DNA from: a bacterium
Lineage (GTDB): Bacteria; Arandabacterota; Arandabacteria; Arandabacterales; Arandabacteraceae
NCBI GenBank assembly: GCA_029933125.1
Contig: JAOZOU010000003.1
Location: 248,001-312,000, forward strand
Length of the DNA: 64,000 bases
Direction of reading: 5' to 3'
Positions within the stretch are counted from its first letter, which is position 1. Every line of letters starts with the position of its first letter. Under the pieces are notes generated by a model that worked only from the letters and a program-made list of their open reading frames with translations, searched no databases and had not been told where the DNA came from. A program made the translations under genes and the position numbers. Positions 51,312-61,706 of the stretch are shown here, piece after piece.

Positions 51312-53500
51312 TGGCGATCCCCCCACTTCGAATTGCATTCCTTTGGCACATGCATCAGCCCGACTATCGGAATCCCCGTACCGGCATCTACAGACTTCCC
51401 TGGGTGAGGTTGCATGGATCTAAGGATTACTATGATATGGCAGCGAGGTTGGATTTCTTTCCCAGAGTAAAGGTCAATTTCAACCTTGTTCCATGTCTTG
51501 TTGAGCAGATTCGTGATTATGCTCAAGGTAAGGCAATTGATAAACATCTCGAGCTCTCGCGAAAGAGCGTTTCCGAGCTTACCCAGGATGATAAGATGTG
51601 GCTAATACAGCACTTCTTTCTGGGCAACTGGGCAACAATGATCGAGCCCTATCCAAGGTTTCAGTCATTGTTTGAGAAGTGCTCCGATCTTGAGGCAGAC
51701 TACAAGATTGAAACAACTTTGAGGAGATTTAAGGATCAGGATTTCATTGATCTTCAGGTCTGGAGCAATCTAACCTGGATGGGTCCGATCGTCTCAAGAG
51801 ATCCCATGATCGCCGAACTTCATGCCCGCCAAAGAAATTTCACGGAAGAGATGAAAGCAGAACTTCTTGACAGACAACTTGCTATAGTTGCCTCAATCAT
51901 CCCCACATACAAGAAGCTGAGCGATACGGGGAGGATAGAGATTTCAACGTCACCATATTTCCATCCTATTCTTCCGCTGCTTTGTGATTCGGATGTGGCA
52001 AAGGTCGCTTGTCCAGACATAAGCTTACCAACCCATGCCATCAGATTCAGAGATGATGCAATTGCTCAGATAACCAAAGCCAAGGAGTTCCATACCCAGG
52101 TTTTTGGGTCCGTTCCGGCTGGCCTTTGGCCCCCTGAGGCAGCGGTAAGCAATGATGTTATGCAATTGGCTAGCGAATGCGGATGCAAGTGGCTTGCGAC
52201 GGATGAAGCCATTCTGGCTGCTACCCTCGGTGAGCAGGTTCGCGATGAGGATGGGAATGTAGTACGCCCCGATCTGCTTTATCAACCTCATAGTTATGAG
52301 AGCGGTGGGAGGGAGGTGGCTGTGCTTTTCAGAGATCGGTTTCTCTCAGATCTCATAAGTTTTGAATATCCTGGCTGGCCAAGCCGTGATGCGGTCGATG
52401 ACTTCATGGCTCGTCTTGAGAAAATCCGTAAAGACCTCGGTAATGAGGCAGCTAAGTCACTTGTTCTCATAGCGCTCGATGGTGAAAACTGCTGGGAATT
52501 CTATGATAAGGGCGGCGATCTGTTCCTCGAGGAACTTTACACTGCCCTTAGTAAGTCACAAACGATTGAGACTGTAAGAATATCAGACTTTCTCGTTGAT
52601 ACTCCACCAAGGCCAAAACTCAGGCACATTTATCCAGCATCATGGATATCGACAAATCTGAGGACGTGGATAGGACAGCGCACGCATAATCTTGCCTGGG
52701 ATATGCTCTATGATGCCAGAAGTGCACTCAAAGATGCATCGGAGAAACTTAGTGCCGATGCTGCCACTTCAGCCTGGCGAAGTATCCATGCCGCTGAGGG
52801 TAGTGATTGGTTCTGGTGGTACGGGGAAAGCCATATAAGCAGGGAGGATCCAGAGTTTGATGCTCTTTTTCGATCTCACATTCGGTATGTCTTCGAATCT
52901 ATAGGTTCACATGTACCTCACAAGGTGCTCCAGCCGATAATGACAGCCAGACGCAGTATCGCAATAACTCTTGAACCAGCTGCTGCCCTTGAGCCCGAGC
53001 TCGATGGTCGCGTAACCACTTTCTACGAGTGGAAGCTGGCTGGTCTCTACGAAAGCTACCGCGATGGGACGAAAGGGCTTGCATCAACAAGCACCATCGA
53101 TGCCATCTACTTTGGCAACGACCGGGCCAATGTCTATCTGCGCATTGACACAACAGTCTCCCCATGTTCAAGGGAATTCACGCACCTCGCCCTTAACATA
53201 GAATTTGAGGAGCCTATCCATAAGGTGATAAAGCTTCGAGCACAAAAGCCTTGCACGCCAGCTGATCCTAAGCTCGAGGTTACCTCAAAGGAGCCAACTG
53301 AGGCAGAGGCGGTAGCTCTCGAGGTCATCGAGATGAGAATTCCTCTGGTAGATCTCAAGGCGGGTCCAGACACCCTCGTAGCCTTGCGCATATCCGTTGA
53401 GAAGCAGGGCAAGGTGATCGAGCGTCGTCCAATCGATGATCTCATTACGTTCTCGATTCCTGGCCCAGAGCAAGAGGCTGAAACCTGGAGCACGCTCTAA
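51311..53500 (+). CDS. Glycoside hydrolase family 57 (amylopullulanase-like)
   Basis: 729 residues, acting on alpha-glucans such as glycogen. The start LRIAFLWHMHQPDY is the N-terminal histidine motif of GH57. Catalytic nucleophile: Glu in LWPPEAAVS near residue 273; acid: Asp in LIALDGENCWEF near residue 390. The C-terminal part (about 560-729) is beta-rich. ATG overlaps the preceding stop (TGATG). No signal peptide, so it acts in the cytoplasm. No other glycogen genes are seen. Confidence 0.92.
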   Translation: MAIPPLRIAFLWHMHQPDYRNPRTGIYRLPWVRLHGSKDYYDMAARLDFFPRVKVNFNLVPCLVEQIRDYAQGKAIDKHLELSRKSVSELTQDDKMWLIQHFFLGNWATMIEPYPRFQSLFEKCSDLEADYKIETTLRRFKDQDFIDLQVWSNLTWMGPIVSRDPMIAELHARQRNFTEEMKAELLDRQLAIVASIIPTYKKLSDTGRIEISTSPYFHPILPLLCDSDVAKVACPDISLPTHAIRFRDDAIAQITKAKEFHTQVFGSVPAGLWPPEAAVSNDVMQLASECGCKWLATDEAILAATLGEQVRDEDGNVVRPDLLYQPHSYESGGREVAVLFRDRFLSDLISFEYPGWPSRDAVDDFMARLEKIRKDLGNEAAKSLVLIALDGENCWEFYDKGGDLFLEELYTALSKSQTIETVRISDFLVDTPPRPKLRHIYPASWISTNLRTWIGQRTHNLAWDMLYDARSALKDASEKLSADAATSAWRSIHAAEGSDWFWWYGESHISREDPEFDALFRSHIRYVFESIGSHVPHKVLQPIMTARRSIAITLEPAAALEPELDGRVTTFYEWKLAGLYESYRDGTKGLASTSTIDAIYFGNDRANVYLRIDTTVSPCSREFTHLALNIEFEEPIHKVIKLRAQKPCTPADPKLEVTSKEPTEAEAVALEVIEMRIPLVDLKAGPDTLVALRISVEKQGKVIERRPIDDLITFSIPGPEQEAETWSTL

Positions 53501-53684
53501 GAAAGTATAACTCGAGGTTGTCTGCGTAACCCATTGGAACAATATCAATTAGTGGCCTTCTCGAATGTCTTTTCCTACGGCGGCTGGTAGCGTGTTAGCG
53601 ATTTTGTGGAGCAATGTCGCATAATAAACATTATGTAAACTTGGCTAAGCTAAGCACGTGAGGGGAGCAGATTGTCGATCCTCC

Positions 53685-54809
53685 TCACTTTGACCCCAGA
53701 AGCTCCTCATAAATGGTTTCAAGCTCCTTTAGTATGCTTGGCGGTGAGTAGCGCTCTACAGCTTTGGCTCTCGCCGAGGCTCCCAGTTTTTGTCTTAAAG
53801 GGGGATCATCCGAGAGCCTGATTACGGCGTCTGCAAGCGATGCCACATCATGTGGGGGGACAAGGATGCCATCCTGGTCGGGCCTGAGTGTATCGGGAAT
53901 GCCTCCAACTGCCGTTGCCACAATAGGTTTTGCAGCCATCATGGCTTCGATGAGACTAAGGGGAAGTCCCTCGCGCCGGGAGGTTATGAGATAGATGTCC
54001 ATGGCAGCCATAAGCTCAGGCACATCATGGCGGCTTCCGAGGAAGGTTACTATGCCCTCGAGGCCAAGCGCAAAGGCTAGATTCTCGAGTTCGGCTCGCA
54101 GAGGTCCATCCCCAACTATGAGGAAATGGATGTCATGACGTTTGTGGCTTACCTGGCGTGCTACTTCAAGCAAGAGGTCAAAGCCTTTGGCTTCCACCAG
54201 CCTGCCAACGCTTCCTACAATGAGGAAATCTTCGAGGCCGAGTTCGTTGCGTTTGCTTGTGCGTGAAGCTTCGCTCCTTCTAAAGATTTCGGGGTCAACT
54301 GCATTATAAACGAGCCTGAGCTTCGATGGCGGTGTACCTTCGAGTTTCATGCGGAGGTTGACGATGTCGCTAGAGACGGCGATTCTGAGATCGGTTCCGT
54401 GGATTGCTAGCCTTTCGAAGGCTCTATGGTACCACTTTTTCCAGAGGGTTTTACCATGTTCATGGGTTATAACAACAGGGGTTCTTGCAAGCCATGCAGC
54501 CAGTCTTCCAACAAAACCTGACTCAAAAAGATGGGTGTGAATTACGCGCACTTTTCTCTTACGCAGGAGCCAGGCAAGACGCAGCACGGTCGGAATCAAT
54601 TTCCTTTGTCTGTAACCAAGTTCGAAGATAGGTATGCCATGGCTTTCGATCTCATCAGCCAGCTCCCCCCTTCTGAAAAGACAGGCTATTCCATAAGCGA
54701 ACCTGCTCTTAGCCATGTAGCGGGTGAGATAGTAAAGATTGCGCTCAGCTCCACCAGGTGACAATAAGCCAATTACATGAAGCACATCGATCCTTTTCAA
54801 GTGTGTCAT
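53685..54809 (-). CDS. Glycosyltransferase, GT4 family
   Basis: 374 residues. N-terminal VLHVIGLLSPGGAERNLYYL (GT4 glycine-rich start), HTHLFESGFVGRLAA, and the C-terminal nucleotide-sugar domain with VGSVGRLVEAKGFDLLLEV, LIVGDGPLRAELE and the EX7E motif SRREGLPLSLIEAM. Likely transfers a sugar in surface polysaccharide synthesis. The gene lies 9 nt after leuS. The 53501-53684 gap holds only a short inverted repeat (53620-53635). Confidence 0.9.
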   Translation of the reverse strand: MTHLKRIDVLHVIGLLSPGGAERNLYYLTRYMAKSRFAYGIACLFRRGELADEIESHGIPIFELGYRQRKLIPTVLRLAWLLRKRKVRVIHTHLFESGFVGRLAAWLARTPVVITHEHGKTLWKKWYHRAFERLAIHGTDLRIAVSSDIVNLRMKLEGTPPSKLRLVYNAVDPEIFRRSEASRTSKRNELGLEDFLIVGSVGRLVEAKGFDLLLEVARQVSHKRHDIHFLIVGDGPLRAELENLAFALGLEGIVTFLGSRHDVPELMAAMDIYLITSRREGLPLSLIEAMMAAKPIVATAVGGIPDTLRPDQDGILVPPHDVASLADAVIRLSDDPPLRQKLGASARAKAVERYSPPSILKELETIYEELLGSK

Positions 54810-54818
54810 GATATCAGC

Positions 54819-57296
54819 TCAGGAGACAACGAAGCTTATGAGTTTATCCTTTACATAGAAGGATTTCTTTATAGCTTTGCCCTCGAGCCATTTCTTAACG
54901 GCTGGGTCCTGTTTGGCAAGATGTGCGATCTCTTCTTGATCTGAGTCTGCTGGCACAACTATCGTAGCACGCACTTTACCGTTTATCTGGACAACGATAT
55001 TGAGTGTGGCTGCCTGAAGCATGTCTTCGTCCCAGTCCGGAAAGCTGCTCAGGAATACGCTCTCTTTGTGTCCGAGGGCCTGCCACATCTCCTCGCAAAT
55101 GTGGGGAGCCATTGGTGCAAGCATATGGATTGCCTTCTCAGCTGCATCCCTTAAGACACCGAGTGTTTGAGGACGTGGAGGATTTGTCACCTCAGGCCAA
55201 ACCCTATACATCTCATTAACCAGCTCCATTATGGCACTTATAGCAGTGTTGAAGTGGAACCTCTTTGCAACATCTTCCTTGACCTTCTTAATCATCCAGT
55301 GGGTCTTACGAAGCAGTGCCATCTCATCATCATTGAGATCCTCGGGAACGATATGTGAGGTTGACTTTACTGAAGCAATTCTTTCAACCATACGCCAGAT
55401 TCGATTTAGGAAACGGTATGCTCCCTCGATTCCTCTGTTGACCCATTCGACGTCCTTCTCAGGCGGACCCATAAAAAGTGTGGATATTCGAACAGTATCG
55501 GTTCCGAAGTTGGCTATGAGGTCATCAGCAGAGACAACATTGCCCTTGCTCTTTGACATCTTTGCTCCATCCTTGCAAATCATTCCCTGGGTGAAAAGCA
55601 CGGGTAGAGGTTCACGGTAGGGTATGAGATCCATGTCAGCCAGGACTTTCCCAACAAATCTCGCATAGAGCAGGTGAGCAATTGCATGCTCGATACCGCC
55701 GATGTACATATCAACAGGTAACCACTCTCTAACCTCCTCCCTTCCGAATGGCTTCTCACTGTCATGAGGATTGAGGTAGCGAAGGTAGTACCAGGTGGAA
55801 TCCACAAAAGTGTCCATTGTATCTGTTTCCCTTCGAGCAGATCCTCGGCACCTGGGACAGGTTGTCTCCACAAATTCCTTCATGTAGACTAAGGGTGATT
55901 CACCCGTCGGCTTGAATTTCTCTACATCAGGCAGAATAACAGGAAGGCTATCCTTCTCAACTGCAAGTGCTCCGCATTTTTCGCAGTAGACTATAGGGAT
56001 GGGGGTTCCCCAATAGCGCTGACGTGATATGAGCCAATCTCTCAGGCGATAGCGTATAGTCCTTTTGCCCAGACCCTTGGCTTCGAGATAGTCGGCGATG
56101 CGTTCCATGGCTTCTCTGTTGGGCAGACCATCAAAATCGCCAGAATTTACCTGGAAGCCATCTCCTTCATAAGCACGCTCAAGGTGGGAGCCTTCACGGA
56201 GCTTGCCATCAGGAGAAATGACTATCCTTATTGGGAGCCCATATTTCTTGGCAAACTCAAAGTCACGCTGGTCATGGGCGGGAACAGCCATGATGGCACC
56301 TGTTCCATATTCACCGACGACATAGTCAGCAATCCAGAGTGGAATCTTTTCATCGTTTATAGGATTGATGAGATATTTACCTGTGAAGATTCCCTCTTTC
56401 TCAGTCTCATCGGGTTTTCGTTGGATGGTTCTTGCGCTTATCTTATTTGCAAACTCTAAGGCCTGGGCTTTGAGGGGGCTACCTTTGAGTATGTCTTCGA
56501 GTTCCGGGTGATCAGCGGATATGACCGCATAGGTTGCACCAAAAAGGGTATCAACACGGGTTGTGAAGCATGGCAGAGTTCTGCCATCGTCAAGCTTGAA
56601 GAAGATGTCCACCCCTTCGCTCCTACCTATCCAGTTGCGCTGCATTGTCTTGACCCTTTCAGGCCAGTCCTCAAGCCTGTCAATGTCATTGAGAAGCTCC
56701 TCTGCATAGGCGGTTATTTTAAAGAACCACTGCTCGAGTCTTTTTGTGGTAACAGGTGTATCGCATCGCTCGCAACAGCCACCTACAACCTGCTCGTTTG
56801 CCAGGACAGTTGCGCACTTCGGACACCAGTTGACCGTAGCCATTTTCCTGTAGGCAAGCCCGCGCTCATACATCCAGACAAAAAGCATCTGCGTCCACTG
56901 GTAATAATCTGGATCGCATGTCTTTATTTCGCGTTTCCAATCGAAGCCAATTCCCCATGCCTTTAGCTGCTGGCGCATGCGATCGATGTTGGCTTCTGTC
57001 CATTGACGGGGATTTATGTTGCGTTCTATTGCTGCATTCTCAGCTGGGAGTCCGAAGGCATCCCATCCAATCGGGAAAAGCACTCTGTAACCTTCCTTGG
57101 TCTTCCAGCGCATAAGGCAATCCCCGAGGATGTAGTTGCGGCCATGTCCAATGTGGAGATCTCCTGAAGGGTAAGGGAACATGACGAGGCAATAGTACTT
57201 GGGACGCTCAGTTCGCCTAGTGGGCTCGAAAATCTCATACGCATCCCAGTACTTCCGCCACTTGCCTTCGATGTTCTTGAAATCATATTCTCTCAT
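54819..57296 (-). CDS. leuS: Leucyl-tRNA synthetase
   Basis: 825 residues. HIGH motif: YPSGDLHIGHGRNY near residue 39. CP1 editing domain in the middle. KMSKS: GAKMSKSKGNVVSADD near residue 590. Zn-type cysteines in CPKCATVLANEQVVGGCCERC near residue 160. The C-terminal end is typical. The start overlaps nothing upstream; a promoter lies 45 nt before. Confidence 0.97.
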   Translation of the reverse strand: MREYDFKNIEGKWRKYWDAYEIFEPTRRTERPKYYCLVMFPYPSGDLHIGHGRNYILGDCLMRWKTKEGYRVLFPIGWDAFGLPAENAAIERNINPRQWTEANIDRMRQQLKAWGIGFDWKREIKTCDPDYYQWTQMLFVWMYERGLAYRKMATVNWCPKCATVLANEQVVGGCCERCDTPVTTKRLEQWFFKITAYAEELLNDIDRLEDWPERVKTMQRNWIGRSEGVDIFFKLDDGRTLPCFTTRVDTLFGATYAVISADHPELEDILKGSPLKAQALEFANKISARTIQRKPDETEKEGIFTGKYLINPINDEKIPLWIADYVVGEYGTGAIMAVPAHDQRDFEFAKKYGLPIRIVISPDGKLREGSHLERAYEGDGFQVNSGDFDGLPNREAMERIADYLEAKGLGKRTIRYRLRDWLISRQRYWGTPIPIVYCEKCGALAVEKDSLPVILPDVEKFKPTGESPLVYMKEFVETTCPRCRGSARRETDTMDTFVDSTWYYLRYLNPHDSEKPFGREEVREWLPVDMYIGGIEHAIAHLLYARFVGKVLADMDLIPYREPLPVLFTQGMICKDGAKMSKSKGNVVSADDLIANFGTDTVRISTLFMGPPEKDVEWVNRGIEGAYRFLNRIWRMVERIASVKSTSHIVPEDLNDDEMALLRKTHWMIKKVKEDVAKRFHFNTAISAIMELVNEMYRVWPEVTNPPRPQTLGVLRDAAEKAIHMLAPMAPHICEEMWQALGHKESVFLSSFPDWDEDMLQAATLNIVVQINGKVRATIVVPADSDQEEIAHLAKQDPAVKKWLEGKAIKKSFYVKDKLISFVVS

Positions 57297-57339
57297 CTCA
57301 AGCCACTCTCCCCGCAGATTTCATTGCTGAATTGGAATC

Positions 57340-57368
57340 AATCTACAAGCTCATTCACTGACTGTCAA
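57340..57368 (-). promoter_or_regulatory. Sigma-70 promoter for leuS
   Basis: Minus strand: TTGACA (57368-57363), 17-nt spacer, TAGATT (57345-57340). The -35 overlaps the trxB stop. Confidence 0.6.
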
Positions 57369-58294
57369 GGTGACTGTTGGAGGCTTTGCAGGTAGGTATA
57401 GACCGCCATCGCAGCCAATGCACCATCACCAGCAGCGGTAACGACCTGCCTTAGCTCTTTAGCACGCACATCACCAGCAGCAAAAACACCTTCCACCGAA
57501 GTTTCAAGATTTGATTTTGTCACTACGAATCCTTCCGGTGTCTTCTCGAATTCATCACCAAGACACGCAACGCTCGGTGAATAGCCCACATAGATGAAGA
57601 CACCATCGGCAGAAATTGTCTCAACTACACCTGTTGCCTTATCCTCCACCCTAACACCGGTAACCTTATCTTCGCCCTCGATTGAGAGGATACGCTTGTT
57701 AAGGTGCAGGATGATCTTGGGATTTCTCCGTATCTCATCCTGAAGCACCTTAGCACCCCTCAGCTGATCTCTTCTGTGAATAATGTGAACAGTCGAGGCA
57801 AGACCTGCAAGATAGATTGCCTCCTGCAAGGCAGAATCCCCTCCCCCTATCACCGTGGTCACCTTGTCCTTGTAAAGAGGACCATCGCAGGTGGCACAGT
57901 AAGAAACACCCTTACCGATATATTCCTCCTCACCGGGTACGCCTATCTTCTTGGGCGTTGACCCTGTTGCAACTATTGCAGCAAGCGCAAGGTGCTTGCC
58001 ACGATCTGTCTCGATAAGGATCTGTCTCCCATTCTTTGCTATCTTCTTGACATCTTCAGTGAGAATGGTGGCACCAAATCTCTCAGCTTGCTGGCGCATC
58101 CTATCGCCAAGTTCCATTCCCGATATGCCTTGAGGGAAGCCGGGGAAATTATCGATCCTATCGGTGATATTTACCAAGCCCCCGGCAAGGGCTTTTTCAA
58201 ATACTAAAGTCTCGAGGCCACTTCTGGCTGCATAAATTCCAGCTGTCAGTCCAGCTGGACCAGCACCGACAATGACGACTTCTTTTAGTTGCAT
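57365..58294 (-). CDS. trxB: Thioredoxin reductase
   Basis: 309 residues. Rossmann FAD motif VVIVGAGPAGLTAGIYAARSG, active-site dithiol CATC in SYCATCDGPL near residue 137, NADPH motif VIGGGDSALQEAIYLAG, and GVFAAGDVRAK. Full length with all motifs. ATG 58294 (GAGGG 8 nt upstream) is chosen over ATG 58303. It starts 2 nt after the preceding stop. Confidence 0.97.
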   Translation of the reverse strand: MQLKEVVIVGAGPAGLTAGIYAARSGLETLVFEKALAGGLVNITDRIDNFPGFPQGISGMELGDRMRQQAERFGATILTEDVKKIAKNGRQILIETDRGKHLALAAIVATGSTPKKIGVPGEEEYIGKGVSYCATCDGPLYKDKVTTVIGGGDSALQEAIYLAGLASTVHIIHRRDQLRGAKVLQDEIRRNPKIILHLNKRILSIEGEDKVTGVRVEDKATGVVETISADGVFIYVGYSPSVACLGDEFEKTPEGFVVTKSNLETSVEGVFAAGDVRAKELRQVVTAAGDGALAAMAVYTYLQSLQQSP

Positions 58295-58296
58295 TT

Positions 58297-58794
58297 TTAC
58301 CATCCCTCTATTGTGCGTGATACTATGTCCCTGGCAAGTGTCGCTATTGCTGCCTTAAGAGCTTCTTCCTCGCCCTCTAAGGGGTCCGTCTCACTGTAGG
58401 ATTCCCAGGCTCTGAGATTGTCATCCCTCCAAAGAATCTTACCCTTTCGCAGATCCTCAAACTCTACGGCTATAGCTATTTCGATTTTGAATTCATTCAC
58501 ACTTTGCGCTCGATCAAATGTCAAGGGTCCTTTCTCATAGTGAGTAATCACTCCACGTAGCATAGCATCAGCTTCAGCCTGAGATACAACCAGCAATCTA
58601 TTGTCGTCTGTGAAAGCCTCTATCACAGCCGTCGTAAGATCCTGTTCTATACCGTACTTCGTGGTATGGTTCTCGAAGGGTGGTACATAGATTTTTCTGA
58701 TGTGCCCAGGGAGAAGTTTTCCAGCCGAGTAGCCGCAGGTCAGGGAAAGCAAGCAAAGAGAGAGGACTGCCCTAAGTGCTTTCCCTTGAACCAA
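58297..58794 (-). CDS. lptE: LptE-like outer-membrane lipoprotein
   Basis: 165 residues from TTG 58794, overlapping the response-regulator gene by 23 nt. Lipobox SLTC (Cys20), then CGYSAGKLLPGHIRKIYVPPFENHT, ILE-type GIEQDLTTAVIEAF, and DDNRLLVV as in LptE (LPS-assembly lipoprotein). It would insert lipopolysaccharide into the outer membrane with LptD. No LptD is in the window. Start uncertain because no Shine-Dalgarno is evident. Confidence 0.8.
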   Translation of the reverse strand: MVQGKALRAVLSLCLLSLTCGYSAGKLLPGHIRKIYVPPFENHTTKYGIEQDLTTAVIEAFTDDNRLLVVSQAEADAMLRGVITHYEKGPLTFDRAQSVNEFKIEIAIAVEFEDLRKGKILWRDDNLRAWESYSETDPLEGEEEALKAAIATLARDIVSRTIEGW

Positions 58795-60184
58795 TTTCCA
58801 ATCCCAATCCTTTTATCTTATAGCGCAGCTTATCCCGCGATATTCGCAGCAGTCTTGCTGCTTGGCTCTGATTGTAATTGGCCCTGGCGAGAGCTGCCAG
58901 TATGAGCTCTTTTTCAATATCACATATGGTGCTATCGAAATCAATACCATTTTCTGGTAGGCCAATGGCGATTATGTCATCAATCGACCTCAATGATTGG
59001 CTAAGGCGTCCGGATCCAAGCTCCCCTAGAGCAAGGTGCTCACGCCTTATCACGCTGTCATCAAAAAGCAAGACAGCCCTTTCCATGACGTTCTTGAGTT
59101 CCCTCACATTGCCAGGCCATCTATACTCCTGCATTGCCTTGAGGGCTTCGGGTGATATTTCCCTAAAGTTCTTTGAGAAGGCAGAATTGAATTGGTTGAG
59201 GAAGTGTTTGGCGAGGAGCTCTATATCCTCAGTGCGCTCACGCAGTGGTGGCACCCGGAGAGGTACAACCTTCAATCTGTAGTAGAGGTCTTCTCTGAAT
59301 CTCCCAGCCCTTACCGCTTCAGGAAGGTCGCGATTGGTAGCTGAGATTACGCGCAGATCAACCTTGATGTCATGGGTCCCTCCCACACGCTTGAAAGTTC
59401 TCCTTTCTATGACTCGCAGGAGTTTTACTTGAATGGTGAGGCTCATCTCACCCACTTCATCAAGAAAGATGGTGCCACCATCCGCCAGTTCAAAAAGACC
59501 TCGCTTCTGAGTTTTAGCGTCGGTGAATGCTCCCCTCTCGTGGCCGAAAAGTTCGCTTTCGAGAAGGTGTTCAGGAAGGGATGCGCAGTTTATCTCCATG
59601 AAAGGCTCGTTCCTTCGTGAGCTCAGCCGATGGATCATGTTGGCAATCAGTTCCTTGCCTGTTCCGCTTTCACCTTCGATGAGCACAGTGGTTGTATTAC
59701 TTCTTGCAAGATTCTCAACGATCTTCATGAGATCCTGCATCGATTTGCTCACACCGACAACAAAATCAAAATCGAAGCGCAGAAGCTCCTTGCGTCTCCA
59801 GTGAGCTATCTCAAGCCACAGCTTCTTACTTTCCAGTCCACGATTGACGCTGAGGATGAGATGTTCGATGTCGATGGGCTTCGTTAGATAGTCGAAGGCT
59901 CCCTTCTTCATAGCCTTGACCGCAGAGGATATCTCGCCGTAGGCTGTTATCATTATTACAATGGTGTCCTTGCTCTTAGCACGGATGTTATCAAGCACGT
60001 CCATGCCACTTATTCCGGGCAGCTTGAGATCGAGAATGACCAGATCAATTGGTTGCCTTTCGAATAGCTCCACAGCCTCTTCACCTGAAGCTGCCACGCT
60101 GACCTCGTGTCCCTCGTCCTCAAGTGCCCTGGCAAGGAAATGCCTGATGGAATCCTGATCATCAACTATGAGAAGCCTTGCCAT
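58772..60184 (-). CDS. NtrC-family sigma-54 response regulator
   Basis: 470 residues. A complete receiver (LLIVDDQDS, acceptor in VILDLKLPG, K in LTKPID), AAA+ domain with Walker A GESGTGKE and GGTIFLDEVGEM, GAFTDA in place of GAFTGA, and a Fis-type HTH (NYNQSQAARLLRISRDKLRYKI). It is paired with the histidine kinase 1 nt away. Its target genes are unknown. Confidence 0.95.
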   Translation of the reverse strand: MARLLIVDDQDSIRHFLARALEDEGHEVSVAASGEEAVELFERQPIDLVILDLKLPGISGMDVLDNIRAKSKDTIVIMITAYGEISSAVKAMKKGAFDYLTKPIDIEHLILSVNRGLESKKLWLEIAHWRRKELLRFDFDFVVGVSKSMQDLMKIVENLARSNTTTVLIEGESGTGKELIANMIHRLSSRRNEPFMEINCASLPEHLLESELFGHERGAFTDAKTQKRGLFELADGGTIFLDEVGEMSLTIQVKLLRVIERRTFKRVGGTHDIKVDLRVISATNRDLPEAVRAGRFREDLYYRLKVVPLRVPPLRERTEDIELLAKHFLNQFNSAFSKNFREISPEALKAMQEYRWPGNVRELKNVMERAVLLFDDSVIRREHLALGELGSGRLSQSLRSIDDIIAIGLPENGIDFDSTICDIEKELILAALARANYNQSQAARLLRISRDKLRYKIKGLGLEIGSREST

Positions 60185-60185
60185 T

Positions 60186-61706
60186 CTAGTCTTCTCCTAT
60201 GGGAAGCCTTATGAGAAAACATGCGCCGCCATCGTCCGGATGCTCTATTACAATATCTCCACCGTGTTGTTCGATGATGCGCTTGCTTATGCATAGTCCA
60301 AGTCCTGTACCACCAGGCTTGGTACTGTAGAAAGGTTCAAAAATCTTTACCTCATCCTCTCTGGCGACTCCAGGCCCGTGGTCTCTGATCCTAATCTCAA
60401 TCCATTTTGGGCTTTGCTCAAGAGTCACCTTGATTTGAGCTTTTTCAGGTGAAACCTCTATGGCATTTTTCAAGAGATTTATTATGACCTGCTGGAGCCT
60501 GTCAGCATCGGCTCTTATCTCGGGTACCTCCTTGAAATCCTGGACTATGCTTAGATGCTTACGCAGGATGGGCTCGCCAAGGCTAAGGAGACTTCGCGTG
60601 ACGATCTCATCAACTTTGACCATTGTGAGGTTGAGCTCGGGTGGGCGGGCTATGCGATAGAGGTCATCCACTATGCGATTGAGTCGATTTATCTCAGCCA
60701 ATATGAATTCGACAGTATCGCCTTCTGGCATTCCTGGTCCGAGCTTGCGTGCAAGGTATTGAACGCCAGCTGCAATTCCAGTAAGCGGGTTTTTGATTTC
60801 ATGGGCGATGCTAGACATGAATCTCATCAGTGCTGACGATGAAGATGCCCCGTGTGAGCAACTCTCGACGGTTTTTTCGAGAACAAGCATGTACTCGTCT
60901 CGCTCAGTCAAGGGATAAGCCCTGGCAACCACGTTAGGTGCCTGCTCACACCTGATTTCAGAAGCCTTCTCCTGTGGAGGCTTTGATAGAATGGCTTGAT
61001 GGAGTCCTGACAATAGATGTGGTGGTGTTTCCTCCCTCAGCCATCCCGTTTTGGAAGAAAAGAGGCCATCGGGCGATGCTATGCATGTTGCCCTTCCGCA
61101 TCTAGCCAGTTCCTCAAGGAGATAGGCTTCTATCTCTGAATGCTCCCCCATTGCGCCTTCGACAATCTTCAGGGCGACCAGGCACCCACAGAGGACAGCT
61201 CTTGCCTCAAGGTTGCTCGGTTCAAGTTGGTTTGAAGTTGCGAGGAGAAAGTATTTGCTCAACTCGAGCTCAATCTCTGGCACCGCGGTCCCTGCGAGCT
61301 TAGCCAAAGGTAAGAAACTGAAATTGACATTGACGTCCATGGGAACAAAGTCACACCAGTCTGCCTCAACAGGAAATATCTCTCCCGTCGTGAATATGTT
61401 TCCTCTTCCCCTTGCGATACTCCCCTTCTCGATGAGCTCAACAAGAGGACCAGGGCTTTCGGGTGAAGGTAAGGTGAAATTGCAGACATGATCGCTTGAC
61501 GCACAAGCGAGATTTGCATAGATGACATCCACGGACCTATCTATGAGAGTGAGAACCTCAATATCAAGCGATTGGGACAGATGCTTGAGAAATGAGTTTA
61601 TGTCTCGATGGGGGTGCTTGAAGATGGCGTCAAGCTTTAAGGAATTCTCAGAGAATATGTGCCTTTCTCGGGCTTTACCCAGTCTTATTCCCGGCAACGT
61701 GAGCAT
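60186..61706 (-). CDS. Sensor histidine kinase (partner of NtrC-type regulator)
   Basis: 506 residues, no clear membrane segment. A long N-terminal region (about 1-270) has no domain I recognise and is probably the sensory part. DHp: SSIAHEIKNPLTGIAAGVQYL, His near residue 307. HATPase: NLLKNAIEVSPEKA, IRDHGPGV, GGTGLGLCISKRIIEQHGG. ATG 61706 is preceded by GAGG. Together with the NtrC-like gene it forms a two-gene unit. Confidence 0.9.
   Translation of the reverse strand: MLTLPGIRLGKARERHIFSENSLKLDAIFKHPHRDINSFLKHLSQSLDIEVLTLIDRSVDVIYANLACASSDHVCNFTLPSPESPGPLVELIEKGSIARGRGNIFTTGEIFPVEADWCDFVPMDVNVNFSFLPLAKLAGTAVPEIELELSKYFLLATSNQLEPSNLEARAVLCGCLVALKIVEGAMGEHSEIEAYLLEELARCGRATCIASPDGLFSSKTGWLREETPPHLLSGLHQAILSKPPQEKASEIRCEQAPNVVARAYPLTERDEYMLVLEKTVESCSHGASSSSALMRFMSSIAHEIKNPLTGIAAGVQYLARKLGPGMPEGDTVEFILAEINRLNRIVDDLYRIARPPELNLTMVKVDEIVTRSLLSLGEPILRKHLSIVQDFKEVPEIRADADRLQQVIINLLKNAIEVSPEKAQIKVTLEQSPKWIEIRIRDHGPGVAREDEVKIFEPFYSTKPGGTGLGLCISKRIIEQHGGDIVIEHPDDGGACFLIRLPIGED

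Noticed and set aside
53620-53635. Inverted repeat CATAAT-AAAC-ATTATG as terminator
   Set aside because: Short, AT-only stem without a T-tract; could be an operator but nothing supports it.
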